Positions 7,750-17,031 of a DNA stretch of 64,000 nt are shown one piece after another (positions within the stretch are counted from its first letter, which is position 1; each line of letters begins with the position of its first letter). The stretch is from Myxococcota bacterium (GTDB taxonomy: Bacteria > Myxococcota_A > UBA796 > UBA2385), in contig JAKLKF010000014.1 in assembly GCA_023150805.1 (NCBI GenBank), positions 22,321 to 86,320 of the forward strand, read 5' to 3'. Both the position numbers and the translations under genes were made by a program. The notes under the pieces are model-generated. The model had not been told where the DNA came from and ran no database searches. It saw only the letters and a list, made by a program, of their open reading frames with translations.

Positions 7750-8928
7750 TCAACCGAACCGGAGGACGGCGTCGCACAGGGCGTCGACGTCCGAGAGATC
7801 CAGGGTCGGCCGCGTGGGCAGCGACAGGCCCCGGGCCGCCGCCTCGCGGGCCACCGGCAGGGTGCCGAAGGGCCCGAGGTGCGCCAGGGTGGGGCTGTCG
7901 AAGAAGGGAGTGAGGTACTCGACCCGCGTCTCGAAGCCGCTGGCGAGCAGGCGCGCCCGGAGCGCGTCGCGCCGGGGGTGCCGGATCGTGAACGAGGCCC
8001 AGGCGCTCTGCACGCCCGCCCGCGGTCGGAGCGGTCGCAGGGCGCCCAGGCGGGCGGCGTAGCGCGCGGCCCGCTCGGCCCGGGCGGCCTGTCGGGCGTC
8101 CTGGACCCGCAGCCGCAAGCGCAGCAGCTCCACGTCCACGGGGTGCAGGAACGAGGGGGTGCGCGCCCCGCGGAGCAGCAGGGGGTCCGCCCCGTCGGGA
8201 TCCCGCAGCCGCTCGACCCGGTCGGCCAGGTCGTCGTCGTCGGTCACCAGGGCGCCGCCGTTGCCCAGGCCACCCAGCGGCTTGCTCGGGTAGAAGGACA
8301 GGCAGCCGGTGCCCCCGATCGGCGCCCTGCGCCCGCCCTCGGCGGCGCCGGCCGCCTGGGCGCAGTCCTCCAGGACCCGCAGGCCCCGCGCGCGGGCCAG
8401 CGCCAGGATGGCGTCCATCTCCGCGAGGTGGCCGTGCATGTGGACCGGCAGGATCAGCCGGGTGCGGGGGCTCAGCGCCGCTTCGACGGCGGCGGCGCGA
8501 AGGCACAGGTCCGAGGGGTCCGGGTCCACCAGCACCAGGCGTGCACCGGTCTGGTGGATGGCCAGGGCCGTCGCGATGAAGCTGTGCGCGCTGGTGACCA
8601 CCTCGTCGCCCGGGCCGATCCCCAGCGCGATCATCGTGAGCGCCAGCGCGGCCGTGCCCGAGCCCAGGCCGACCGCACGTCGCCGCCCGCACCAGGCCGC
8701 CAGCTCGGCTTCGAAGGTCTTGCCGGCCCGCCAGTGGTCCAGGGTCGAGCGAGCGCCCAGCGCCCGCCCCAGCGCGTCGGGCAGGTCGGCGAAGTGCTCG
8801 GCGTTCTCGGCGTCGAAGCCCTCGTAGCCGCGCTGGAAGCGCCCCAGGGCCTCCGCGCCGAGGTCCAGCGCGGGCGCGAAGCGCCGGTAGTGGCGCATCA
8901 CCAGGCGCTTGAGGGGTCCCTCAGCCAA
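7750..8928 (-). CDS. DegT/DnrJ/EryC1/StrS-type PLP aminotransferase
   Basis: This family transfers amino groups to keto-sugars or similar substrates. The 392-residue product has the family features: SGTAALALT for phosphate binding (about 90-98), Asp188 in LEDCAQA for the PLP ring nitrogen, and Lys216 in SFYPSKPLGG as the Schiff-base lysine. The N-terminal 70 residues are longer than in compact members. The likely start is TTG at 8928, overlapping the upstream radical SAM stop by eight bases and suggesting translational coupling; an ATG at 8898 is an alternative. Partnering with a radical SAM enzyme and facing a glycosyltransferase suggests synthesis of an aminated sugar or cyclitol. The substrate is inferred only. 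Confidence 0.85.
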   Translation of the reverse strand: MAEGPLKRLVMRHYRRFAPALDLGAEALGRFQRGYEGFDAENAEHFADLPDALGRALGARSTLDHWRAGKTFEAELAAWCGRRRAVGLGSGTAALALTMIALGIGPGDEVVTSAHSFIATALAIHQTGARLVLVDPDPSDLCLRAAAVEAALSPRTRLILPVHMHGHLAEMDAILALARARGLRVLEDCAQAAGAAEGGRRAPIGGTGCLSFYPSKPLGGLGNGGALVTDDDDLADRVERLRDPDGADPLLLRGARTPSFLHPVDVELLRLRLRVQDARQAARAERAARYAARLGALRPLRPRAGVQSAWASFTIRHPRRDALRARLLASGFETRVEYLTPFFDSPTLAHLGPFGTLPVAREAAARGLSLPTRPTLDLSDVDALCDAVLRFG

Positions 8929-9742
8929 GGGGCGCCCCGGGGTCGATCCCCACGCAGCGACGGCAGGTGGGCAGGGTGAAGCTGCCGTCCAGCAGCGATC
9001 GGCGGAGGGCTCGGTAGCCGGGTTTCTGCCAGACCTCGGCCAGGTGCTCGGTGGCGAGGTCGCCCCACTCCACCTCGCCCCGGTAGTCGTTGGAGCACAG
9101 CCGGACCTTGCCCCAGGCGTCGACCACCACGGTGCTGGCCGGCACGATGCAGGCGCCGTGGCGCTCCTTCGTCCCCGCGAAGCCCACGGTGCCCCCCCGG
9201 TTGTAGGGAGCGGGGACCGCGTCGTCGAAGGCGCGGACCAGGAACCGGCGGCGTTCGGCAGGGCGAAGGCCGGCTTCGGTGCGCCGCCACGCGGCGGGGG
9301 GGGCGTGCTCGTAGGTCACGATGAACAACGACACGCCGGCGTCGAGGAGGGCGCGCGCCCGGTCGGGGTTGAGCAGGTCCCCGTTGGTGTAGACCACCAG
9401 CCGGGCGCGCGGGAGGCGGGCGCGCACTCCGGCCAGCAGGGTGGGCAGGCGGGGGTCGGCCAGCGGCTCGCCGAAGAAGTGCGGGGAGAAGCGCCCGAGG
9501 AAGCGCAGGTCGACGAGCTGGTCGACGATCCGGAAGAACAGGTCCTCGGGCATCCGGTGGGCCTCGCGCGGCGCCACCGCGACGGGGCAGTAGCCGCAGG
9601 CGCGGTTGCAGCGGCTGTCGGTCTCCACCTCGACCCGGTGGAAGCGGTCGGGCAGCGCCCACCGCCGCAGCGGCAGCTCCAGCTCCTTGAGCCGGCGCAG
9701 CATGGCTGCGGCCTGTGGGCCCTCGAGGAACCGCTTCGACAC
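8921..9742 (-). CDS. Radical SAM protein with SPASM-like C-terminal cysteines
   Basis: The 273-residue product contains CNRACGYC (Cys45, Cys49, Cys52), the CxxxCxxC that binds the radical SAM 4Fe-4S cluster. It also has a C-terminal Cys set (VRLCSNDYRG and CRRCVG) like SPASM or twitch domains that hold auxiliary clusters. Conserved phrases GEPLADPRL and VVYTNGDLL match the radical SAM barrel. I chose the GTG at 9742, which has GGAGG five bases upstream; the frame extends further upstream but without support. It overlaps the DegT aminotransferase and diverges from the GT2 gene. The layout closely resembles the second radical SAM protein at 17019-17873, so the two may be paralogues. Confidence 0.85.
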   Translation of the reverse strand: MSKRFLEGPQAAAMLRRLKELELPLRRWALPDRFHRVEVETDSRCNRACGYCPVAVAPREAHRMPEDLFFRIVDQLVDLRFLGRFSPHFFGEPLADPRLPTLLAGVRARLPRARLVVYTNGDLLNPDRARALLDAGVSLFIVTYEHAPPAAWRRTEAGLRPAERRRFLVRAFDDAVPAPYNRGGTVGFAGTKERHGACIVPASTVVVDAWGKVRLCSNDYRGEVEWGDLATEHLAEVWQKPGYRALRRSLLDGSFTLPTCRRCVGIDPGAPLG

Positions 9743-9826
9743 CGACACCTCCGACCCGTCGATATCGCGCCCCGGCCCCCCGGCGCAGGCCCGGTCCCAC
9801 CCGCCTCCTCGGGCTATGGGGCCTCG

Positions 9827-10852
9827 ATGAAGGTCGGCTCTGTCGGTGTCTCGGCGGTCGTGCCGGTGCGGCTGCGAGGTCCTCACGACCGGGAGGATCT
9901 CCGTGCCTGCCTCCAGGCCCTGGCGGCGAGCGAGCCGCCGCTCGAAGAGATCATCGTGGTGGACGACGGCTCGACGCCCGCCGTCGGGCCGACGTCCGAC
10001 CTGCTCGACCGGCGCGGCCTGCGGCTGCTTCGCACGACGCCGGGGGGCCCCGCCGCCGCGCGCAACGCCGGGGCCGCGGTGGCCGGCGGGCAGCTCATCG
10101 CCTTCGTGGACGCTGACGTGCGCGTGCCCCCCGACGCCGTCACGCGCCTGGTCTCGCACCTGCTCGCCCGGCCGGACGCCGTGGCGGCGTGGGCCACCGT
10201 CAGCGCCCGTCCACCCGTCGACGGCCTGCTGACCCGCTACAAGAACCACACGCACCGGCACTTCACCCTGCGCCTGGGGGCCGGCCCGGGCCCCTGGTCG
10301 ACGTCGCACCTGACGACGATGCTGGCCGTGGTGCGCCGGACGGCGCTGGAGGAGGTCGGGGGCTTCCGCCGCGCGCTCTCCACGGTCTCCGTCGAGGACG
10401 TCGAGCTGGGCAGGGACCTGGTCGACGCCGGCGGGGTGGTGCTGCTCGACCCGACCGTCCAGGTGGCGCACGCGCACCGCTTCCGCCCGGTGGGGACGGT
10501 CCGCAACGACGCGCACAAGCTCCGGCGGCTGGTGACGGCGGAGCTGGCCCGCGGCGCCGGGCCGTCGATCGCGCCCGACAGCCCGGCGAGCCGCCGCATG
10601 CGCGCCTACGCGCGCGGCGCGCCCCTGGGAGCGCTGGCGGCGGTCGCCACCGTGACGGGCGCCTGGCCGCTCGCCGTACCGCTGGGCGCGGCCTTCGCCT
10701 GGGCCGAGCGGGACCTGCTGACCTACCTGGCCCGGGAGGAGGGGCCGGCCTTCGCTGTCGCCTGCCTGCCCTGGATGGCGGTCGAGCGAGTGACGGCCGG
10801 CCTGGCTGGCCTGGCGGGGGCCTGGGACCACCTCCGCCAGCAAGGGCGCTGA
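9827..10852 (+). CDS. Family 2 glycosyltransferase
   Basis: The 341-residue product starts with a GT-A fold: SAVVPV, then EIIVVDDGS (nucleotide-sugar binding), AARNAGAAVA and the metal-binding FVDADV. The mid region has GGFRRALSTVSVEDVELGRDL, matching the catalytic ED-containing loop. Two hydrophobic segments near the C-terminus (LGALAAVATVTGAWPLAVPL and AFAVACLPWMAVERV) suggest membrane association. The start ATG at 9827 is 84 bases from the divergent radical SAM gene, in a shared regulatory space. It probably adds a sugar to a lipid-linked or secreted acceptor; donor and acceptor are unknown. Confidence 0.85.
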   Translation: MKVGSVGVSAVVPVRLRGPHDREDLRACLQALAASEPPLEEIIVVDDGSTPAVGPTSDLLDRRGLRLLRTTPGGPAAARNAGAAVAGGQLIAFVDADVRVPPDAVTRLVSHLLARPDAVAAWATVSARPPVDGLLTRYKNHTHRHFTLRLGAGPGPWSTSHLTTMLAVVRRTALEEVGGFRRALSTVSVEDVELGRDLVDAGGVVLLDPTVQVAHAHRFRPVGTVRNDAHKLRRLVTAELARGAGPSIAPDSPASRRMRAYARGAPLGALAAVATVTGAWPLAVPLGAAFAWAERDLLTYLAREEGPAFAVACLPWMAVERVTAGLAGLAGAWDHLRQQGR

Positions 10853-10934
10853 TCGCGGGGTGCGCGGGGCGCGCCGGTGGGCCCGGGCGCGGCTATGGTC
10901 GCGCGTCCACCGCCGGTGCCCTCGTGGAGGCCAC

Positions 10935-12464
10935 GTGCCCCTGTCCCGCTCGCCGCACGCCCCCTCTCCCTCGCTCCCGCTCCTGGGGCTGCTGGTCGCG
11001 CTCTCGGGCGGCCTGCTGTCCTGTGACTCCGGCCGCGACCCCGGCCTGCAGCAGGGCGGTGGCGACAGCGGCGCCGACGGAGGGGCGGGCGACGGCGGTG
11101 GGGACGGCGGCGGCGGGGACGGCGGCGGCGGGGACGGCGGCGGCGGGGACGGCGGCGGGGGAGACGGCGGCGCGGTCGAGGCCGGCTGCGACGAACAGGA
11201 CGCCGGCGCCTTCTCCGAGCTGTGGGCCGAACCCACCCAGGCCGGCCCGGTGCTGCGTGTGCGCTGGTCCACCGGGCTCGAAGGCCCCGCGGAGGTCTTC
11301 TTCTCGGATGGGGTCGCAGCGGCCCTGGCGCCCGAGGAGGGGGAGGGCGGATCGGCCGTGCTGGTGGGCGCGGGCCCCCTGGCCAGCCTGGAGTGGCAGG
11401 TGGTGGTGGAGACCGACCGGGGTCGGGTCTGCAGCGCCCCGCAGCAGGCGACGGCGGGCGCCGCGGATCCCGGCATCCCCGAGCTCACCCAGACCCAGGC
11501 CGGAGAGACCGGCGGGGCCTTCGTGATCGTCCCGGTGATCGGCGCCTCGGAGCGCCACCTGGTGATCATCGATCGAGCCGGGCGGGTGGTCTGGAGCCAG
11601 GTGATGGCCGACAACGCCTACCGCGCGCTCCTCGCCCGCGGCGGCGGTGCGATGTGGGTGGGCACGCCAGCCTTCTCCGACCAGGACGACGCGGTGATCC
11701 GGAGGATCGCCCTGGACGGTGCGCTCACCGAGCAGCGGGGCATCCAGGGAGGACACACCGACCTGGTGGAGCTTCCCGACGGCACCCTGGCCATGCTGGG
11801 CTGGGACATCCGAGAGCGGGACGGGCGCCGGATGCTGGGCGACACCGTCGAGGAGCTGTCCCCCGGCGGCGTGCAGACGCGGGCGTGGACGGTGTGGGAC
11901 GAGTACGAACCGGATCTGTCCGTCGACTACCACAGCGACTTCTACGAAGCGGACCCGGCGGTCGAGGACTGGACCCACGCCAACGGCCTGCACTACGCGG
12001 ACGCCGATGGCTCCTACTACGTCACCCTGGCCAACCTGTCCCTGCTCGCCCGGATCGACCGTGCGACGGGCGCGCTGGTCTGGAGCGTGGGGGCGACCTC
12101 GCCCACGATCGAGACCCCGGACGGCCTGATCGAGAACCCGCACAGCGTGCAGCGCCTCGACGACGGCAGCTACCTGGTCTTCAATCGCGGCAAGTCGTCC
12201 TGCTCCTCGGTGGTGCGGTTCACCGTCGACGAAGCGGCAGGCCGCGCCAGCCTGGTGTCCCGCTACGAGAGCCCCGACTGCCTCCAGGTGCTGTTCCTGG
12301 GGGACGCGCGGCAGGCCGAGGACGGGAACACCTACATCTCCTGGTCTTCCGCCGGGCGCCTGGAGGAGCTGGACGCCTCGGGCGGCAGCGTCCGTGAGGT
12401 CGACCTGTCGCTGGGGGCCGTGCTCGGCTTCATCGATCCCGTCGTGGATCTGTACGAGAGATGA
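10935..12464 (+). CDS. Lipoprotein of the arylsulfotransferase (ASST) family
   Basis: The 509-residue product starts at a GTG with GGAGG four bases upstream. A lipoprotein signal ends in the lipobox LLSC (about residue 30), followed by a Gly/Asp linker of repeated GDGGG units and then a beta-rich domain. The C-terminal half shows ASST-type propeller motifs: HTDLVELPDGTLAMLGWD, WTHANGLHYADADGSYYVT, IDRATGALVWSVGA, NPHSVQRLDDGSYLVFNRG. Bacterial ASSTs move sulfate between phenols without PAPS, but many distant relatives are uncharacterised, so enzyme activity is not established. A possible -10, TATGGT, lies at 10893. It overlaps the next lipoprotein gene by four bases (ATGA). Confidence 0.75.
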   Translation: MPLSRSPHAPSPSLPLLGLLVALSGGLLSCDSGRDPGLQQGGGDSGADGGAGDGGGDGGGGDGGGGDGGGGDGGGGDGGAVEAGCDEQDAGAFSELWAEPTQAGPVLRVRWSTGLEGPAEVFFSDGVAAALAPEEGEGGSAVLVGAGPLASLEWQVVVETDRGRVCSAPQQATAGAADPGIPELTQTQAGETGGAFVIVPVIGASERHLVIIDRAGRVVWSQVMADNAYRALLARGGGAMWVGTPAFSDQDDAVIRRIALDGALTEQRGIQGGHTDLVELPDGTLAMLGWDIRERDGRRMLGDTVEELSPGGVQTRAWTVWDEYEPDLSVDYHSDFYEADPAVEDWTHANGLHYADADGSYYVTLANLSLLARIDRATGALVWSVGATSPTIETPDGLIENPHSVQRLDDGSYLVFNRGKSSCSSVVRFTVDEAAGRASLVSRYESPDCLQVLFLGDARQAEDGNTYISWSSAGRLEELDASGGSVREVDLSLGAVLGFIDPVVDLYER

Positions 12465-13408
12465 CCGGGCACCACCCGCTCGCGGCCGTGGCGCTGTGCA
12501 CGCTGTCGGCCTGCGGTGCGCCCGAGGGGGACGACACCGCGGCGCCGGCGGTCGAGCCATGTGACACCTGCCTGCTCACCGACGACCTGAACTACGACTA
12601 CGCGCCCGACCTCACCGCACCGTCCTGGCAGGTCGCCCCCGGCGTCGACCTGCGTGTCTCCTGGGCCGACCTGACCACCGACCTGCTGGGCCACGCGCTG
12701 GATCCCGCCAGCCTGGACCGTGCGCTGCTGCTCGTCTTCCCCGAGCTGACCCCCGACGAGATCCTGGACGGGCTGGCCCACGACACCATCGACCAGCCGG
12801 ACGTCACCCTCGCGATGACCTGTACACCCCAGGAGTCGGGCTGCGCGCTCTCGGACTTCCACCTCGCGGGCAACCACCTGGACGTGCACCAGTACCTCCT
12901 CGAAGGCAGCGGCACCTGGCTGGTCGCGCCGGGGCGGGAGGGCGAGGCCGGCATCGCCACGCTGGCCCTGTTCGCCGCCCAGGAGGGCGCGGAGCCGGTC
13001 GAGGAGCGCTCGATCGCGCAGGGCGAAGCGGCGCTGCAGGTCGAGGTCGACCTGGCCCCCCGCGGGGCGATCGCCGTGCAGGATGGGGCGTTCCCCGTCC
13101 TGGACTGGTCGGGGCTGACCGTGGACGCCCTGGGGAACCCGATCTCGCTGTCGCGGACCGATCGCCTGCGGGTGGGTCGGTATGACCTGGACGAGCAGGA
13201 GCTGGAGGAGCGCTTCCTGGACATCGAGCTGCTCGCCGTGGAGACCTGGGAGGTGGACACCACCGGTCAGACCTCCTGGGACACGGCCCGGATCTCGGGC
13301 TTCCCCGGCTTCACCGCGGGTGACACCTGGCTGGTGGTGCTCGAGTGCAGCACCTGCATGAACCCGGCTCCGCGCTTCCTGGGCCGCGTGGACGTGATCG
13401 GCTCCTGA
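12461..13408 (+). CDS. Hypothetical lipoprotein
   Basis: The 315-residue product has a short signal ending in LSAC, so it should be lipidated at about Cys19. The mature part is acidic with beta-strand-like stretches, a CDTC pair near the start and a CSTC pair near the end (about residues 40 and 298). I recognise no domain. It begins with the ATG that overlaps the ASST-like gene's stop, so the two lipoproteins are translationally coupled and probably work together at the cell envelope. Confidence 0.7.
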   Translation: MTGHHPLAAVALCTLSACGAPEGDDTAAPAVEPCDTCLLTDDLNYDYAPDLTAPSWQVAPGVDLRVSWADLTTDLLGHALDPASLDRALLLVFPELTPDEILDGLAHDTIDQPDVTLAMTCTPQESGCALSDFHLAGNHLDVHQYLLEGSGTWLVAPGREGEAGIATLALFAAQEGAEPVEERSIAQGEAALQVEVDLAPRGAIAVQDGAFPVLDWSGLTVDALGNPISLSRTDRLRVGRYDLDEQELEERFLDIELLAVETWEVDTTGQTSWDTARISGFPGFTAGDTWLVVLECSTCMNPAPRFLGRVDVIGS

Positions 13409-13432
13409 CGCGGGCGCCGGCGCGCCCGCAGC

Positions 13433-14848
13433 CTACCGGGGAGCCCCGCCGGGTGCGGGCCCACCCGGAGGGAGCGGGGGACCCCGGGGAGGCGTGCCCC
13501 CGGTCGGACCGCCGGGCAGCGGGGGCGGAGCGCCGGGATCGTAGGCGGGCGACAGCGGGTGGGTGATGTCCGGCAGGATGTGCCAGCCTCGCTGGTGGGG
13601 ATCGTTCTGCTCGGGCAGGACGACGCGGTCGTCGAAGTGCGCGTCCGCGGGCAGCAGCCCGGCGGCCGAGAGCTGTGCCGTCACGATGGCGGCCAGCGCG
13701 ACGTAGCCGCGGGCAGAGGGGTGCACGGGGTCGAGGAAGTAGGGGCGGGCCAGGTCGAAGGCGTCCGGCAGGTCGTAGAGCGGGGCTTCGGTGGGCAGGT
13801 AGGGCGCGCCGCAGGCGGCCGCCACGTCCTGGAGCGCGGCGGAGTGCGGCTCGAAGGCGCGATCACGCGCGGGGTCGAGCGCGCGGGCCCGGACGAGCTG
13901 GGCCATCGCGGTCTCCCGGTCCCCGCGGGCCAGCCGCAGGCGGCCGTCGAGCACCAGGGCGGGGGAGGTGTCGGGCCGCTCGGCCAGGACCCGGGCGACG
14001 GCGGCCTCGGCGGCGGCGGTGTGGCCCGCGCGGAGGTCCGCGGCCGCCTGGAACAAGGTCGCCATGACGCTGCCGTCCGGGTCGACGCCCGGGCCGAGGT
14101 TGCCGGGCGCCAGCAGGTTGGACGTGGGCTGGAGGAAGGCGAAGCGCGCGCCGGCCCGTTGTCCCGCCTGGCAGATGCGCGCGAGGTTGGCCCGGTAGGC
14201 GGCGATCACCAGGGGCAGGGGAGGCTGGAGGGAGAGGTCGTACTGCTCCTTTCGCGAGCGCAGGTCGGGAGGGGGACGGGTGGGCAGGACCTGGCCGAGC
14301 AGGCGGCCCCAGCCGCCGTGGCGCAGCGCGCTGAGGACGCGCCGGGCGGCAAAGGGGGTCAGGGCCTGGGGGTTGAGCCCGTACTCCAGCCACTCGTTGT
14401 GGCCGGTGTAGAGCAGCAGCAGGTCGGGCTCCTGGGCGAGCGCGGCCTGCCACAGGATGCGCACCCGGTCGGAGGCGGCGCCGGGCATCCCGAAGTTGAG
14501 CACCTCCAGCCGGTCGCCACCGCCCAGGCGGAGCCCCTCCCGGAAGGCGTCGGGGAGCTGCCCGTAGACCGTGGAGTCGCCCACCACGACCAGGCGGAAC
14601 GTCCCCGCTGGCTTGGGCAGCGTCCAGGTCTGCGGCCGCAGGTCCACGCCGCCGCGCGCGAAGCCGACCACGGCGCCCCGGGCGACGGTGACCGGGGCCG
14701 AGGGATCGTAGGTGAGCGCCCGGTTGCGCCACTCCTCGGCGAAGCCGGTCCACCGCGGATCCCCAAGGAGCAGGCGCCCGGCGGCCTCGCCCGCGGCGAG
14801 CACCAGGAAGAGCGGCACCAGGGCAAAGAGGAGGCGGCGGCGGTTCAT
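13433..14848 (-). CDS. SGNH/GDSL-type hydrolase-like protein with TPR-like insert
   Basis: The 471-residue product has a signal-anchor (LLFALVPLFLVLAAGEAAG). It carries VVVGDSTVYG (block I nucleophile Ser), LLLYTGHNEW (block III Asn) and, near the C-terminus, DPVHPSARGY (block V Asp/His). This is the arrangement of SGNH esterases and acyltransferase partners. Between blocks lie helical repeats (DLRAGHTAAAEAAVARVLAE) resembling TPRs. The C-terminus is a long Pro/Gly tail. It diverges from the flippase-like gene, with 51 bases between starts. It probably acts outside the cytoplasmic membrane, perhaps trimming or transferring acyl groups on a glycan; the substrate is unknown. Confidence 0.75.
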   Translation of the reverse strand: MNRRRLLFALVPLFLVLAAGEAAGRLLLGDPRWTGFAEEWRNRALTYDPSAPVTVARGAVVGFARGGVDLRPQTWTLPKPAGTFRLVVVGDSTVYGQLPDAFREGLRLGGGDRLEVLNFGMPGAASDRVRILWQAALAQEPDLLLLYTGHNEWLEYGLNPQALTPFAARRVLSALRHGGWGRLLGQVLPTRPPPDLRSRKEQYDLSLQPPLPLVIAAYRANLARICQAGQRAGARFAFLQPTSNLLAPGNLGPGVDPDGSVMATLFQAAADLRAGHTAAAEAAVARVLAERPDTSPALVLDGRLRLARGDRETAMAQLVRARALDPARDRAFEPHSAALQDVAAACGAPYLPTEAPLYDLPDAFDLARPYFLDPVHPSARGYVALAAIVTAQLSAAGLLPADAHFDDRVVLPEQNDPHQRGWHILPDITHPLSPAYDPGAPPPLPGGPTGGTPPRGPPLPPGGPAPGGAPR

Positions 14849-14899
14849 CCCCCCCCGCCTAACGCGAGCCCCGAACGGCACGGCTGCTATGGTGGGGCG

Positions 14900-15889
14900 G
14901 TGCAGGACCACCACCCGAGCCCCCCCGCGGTCGGCCTGGATGCCGGGGGCAGCCTCGGGCGCCCGGGGGGCTCCTCCGCCGCGCCGGACCGCAGGCGGCG
15001 GTACTGGTCCTCGGGGCTCCAGGTGCTTGGCGTCCTCGTGCTGGGCGGCGCCTTCGTCGTCCAGATGGACGCCTCGGACCTGCACATGCTGGCGACGCCA
15101 CGAGCCGCCGGGTGGCTCACCGTGGCGCTGCTGTGCTTCTGCGTGGGCCAGGTCCTCAACGGCCTGGCCTGGCGCCACCTGCTGCATGGCCAGGGGGGCC
15201 GCGTGCCCTTCATGGACATGATCCGGCACGACCTGGCGAGCGTCTTCTGGAGCACCGTGCTGCCCGGAGGGGTCGTGGGCGAGGTCGTCAAGGGCGTGCG
15301 GCTCGCCAGGGATGCGGACGCCGGCGCCGTCGCGGTGTCGATCCTCAGCGCGCGCCTGGTCGGGGGCGCGACGGCCTGCCTGCTGGCGCTGGCGTGCCTG
15401 CCGTTCAGCGGGATTGACGGCGCCTTTCGCGCGATCGGCGCGCTGGCCCTGGCCCTGACCGCGCTGGTCGGGCTGGGGGGGCTGGTCGCCCTGGCGCTGG
15501 GACCCGCGGCGCTGCCCCTGTCGCTGCGCGCCCGCCTCCCGGTCGGGCGGATGCCGTCCGCGCGGGACCTGCTCCTGGCCTTCGTCCTGGCCCTGGTCAC
15601 CCACTCGGCCTTCGCGCTGGTCTACTGCGCGGGCTTCGCGGCCACCGGACCCTGGATCCCCTTCGCCGACGGTGCGGTGCTGTCCGCCTTGACCTCGGTG
15701 GCCCAGCTCCTGCCGGTGAGCGTGGGGGGGCTGGGCGTGCGAGAGTTGACGATCAGCGGGCTGGGCGCGCGCCTGGTGCCCAAGCCGGCCGCCGACGCGG
15801 CGGCGGTCGCGCTCGCCCTGGTCTTCACGGTCTTCGTGGCGCTCGGTGGGCTGGTCGAGCTGGGCCGTGTCCACGCCGCCCGGCGCTGA
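14900..15889 (+). CDS. Flippase-like membrane protein (lysylphosphatidylglycerol synthetase TM / UPF0104 family)
   Basis: The 329-residue product has about eight hydrophobic segments from residue 40 onward. It ends with the family motif LLPVSVGGLGVRELTISG. The mid sequence WSTVLPGGVVGEVVKGVRLA is also typical of the LPG-synthase transmembrane family. Members move or anchor lipid intermediates or lack a known role. The GTG at 14900 follows a -10-like TATGGT by only a few bases, so translation may begin near the transcript end. The preceding 33 residues are Pro/Gly-rich and cytoplasmic. Its location beside an SGNH hydrolase and an amidinotransferase suggests export of a modified lipid-linked product. 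Confidence 0.75.
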   Translation: MQDHHPSPPAVGLDAGGSLGRPGGSSAAPDRRRRYWSSGLQVLGVLVLGGAFVVQMDASDLHMLATPRAAGWLTVALLCFCVGQVLNGLAWRHLLHGQGGRVPFMDMIRHDLASVFWSTVLPGGVVGEVVKGVRLARDADAGAVAVSILSARLVGGATACLLALACLPFSGIDGAFRAIGALALALTALVGLGGLVALALGPAALPLSLRARLPVGRMPSARDLLLAFVLALVTHSAFALVYCAGFAATGPWIPFADGAVLSALTSVAQLLPVSVGGLGVRELTISGLGARLVPKPAADAAAVALALVFTVFVALGGLVELGRVHAARR

Positions 15890-15939
15890 TTGCCGAGGCG
15901 CGGAGACCCCGTTAGCGGCGCCCCCCCCTGGAGCCCCCG

Positions 15940-17031
15940 TTGTCCGATCTCCCCCCTGTGTCGTCCTTCAACGAGTGGGACCCCCTGGAGGAGGTGATCG
16001 TCGGGCGGGTCACCGGCGCCATGCTCCCGACCCGCCACGTGGCGGAGCGGGTCTGGGGCCAAGGGCCGGTGGGCGCGCTCATCGGTCGCCTGAGCGCGGG
16101 CAGGCCTTATCCCCGCTACATGATCGACCGCGCCACGGAGGAGGTGGAGGGCCTGGCGGCGCTGCTCAGGCGGGAGGGGATCACGGTCCGGCGGCCCGAG
16201 ATCCTGCCGCTCTCGCGTCGCCATCGTACGCCGGAGTGGTCCTCGACGGGCTTCTGTACGGCCAGCCCCCGGGACGGCATCCTGGTGGTGGGCGATCAGC
16301 TGATCGAGACGGCGTCGGCGTGGCGCTCCCGGTATTTCGAGGTCTTCGGGTATCGGGACATCCTCAACGACTACTTCCGCCGGGGTGCACAGTGGACGGC
16401 CATGCCTCGTCCGCGGCTGGACGACGCGAGCTACGACCTCTCCTTCCGGCCACCCGCGGACGGGGAGCCGCTTCGCTATGTGATCAACGAGAACGAGCCG
16501 CTCTGCGACGCGGCCGACTTCACGCGCTGCGGGCGTGACCTGTTCGTGATCCGGAGCAACACCACCAACCTGGCCGGCATCGAGTGGATGCGGCGCCAGC
16601 TCGGCCCGCGGTTCCGGATCCACCAGGTGCAGACCCGGCAGCGCAAGCCGCAGCACATCGACACGACGATCATCCCGCTGGCGCCGGGGAAGGTCATGGT
16701 GAACCCCGAGTTCGTCGACCTGGACAGCCTGCCCGCCGTGCTCCGGAAGTGGGACGTGCTCATCCCTCCTCCCCCGGACCCGGTGCGCGCTCGCGGCGTC
16801 AACGCCTACCTGCACCTCGCGGGCAACTGGATCTCGCTGAACGTGTTCATGCTGGATCCGGAGCGGGTGGTGGTCGAACAGAACCAGGTGTCGCTGATCC
16901 GGGCGTTGGAGCGCTGGGGCTTCACGCCCATCCCTCTTCCGTTCATACACTACAAGATGTACGGAGCGGGTCTGCACTGCGCCACGCTGGACGTGCGCAG
17001 GCGCGGCACGCTGGAGTCCTACTTCGACTGA
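15940..17031 (+). CDS. Amidinotransferase (glycine/inosamine amidinotransferase family)
   Basis: The enzyme moves an amidino group from arginine to an amine, making a guanidino compound. The 363-residue product starts at a TTG, needed to keep the conserved N-terminal SSFNEWDPLEEVIVG, with GGAG six bases upstream. Catalytic residues are in place: Asp190 in CDAADFTRCGRD, His239 in HIDTTIIPL, and Cys347 in GAGLHCATLD. The His-Asp and Cys-His spacings match the vertebrate and streptomycin-pathway enzymes. It overlaps the convergent radical SAM gene by 13 bases. Next to aminotransferase and glycosyltransferase genes, a guanidino sugar or cyclitol, as in aminoglycoside pathways, is plausible. The acceptor is not known. 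Confidence 0.9.
   Translation: MSDLPPVSSFNEWDPLEEVIVGRVTGAMLPTRHVAERVWGQGPVGALIGRLSAGRPYPRYMIDRATEEVEGLAALLRREGITVRRPEILPLSRRHRTPEWSSTGFCTASPRDGILVVGDQLIETASAWRSRYFEVFGYRDILNDYFRRGAQWTAMPRPRLDDASYDLSFRPPADGEPLRYVINENEPLCDAADFTRCGRDLFVIRSNTTNLAGIEWMRRQLGPRFRIHQVQTRQRKPQHIDTTIIPLAPGKVMVNPEFVDLDSLPAVLRKWDVLIPPPPDPVRARGVNAYLHLAGNWISLNVFMLDPERVVVEQNQVSLIRALERWGFTPIPLPFIHYKMYGAGLHCATLDVRRRGTLESYFD

Noticed and set aside
8909..9826. Extending the GT2 gene upstream in frame
   Set aside because: The extension crosses the divergent radical SAM gene and lacks domain content; the GT2 fold begins right after ATG 9827.
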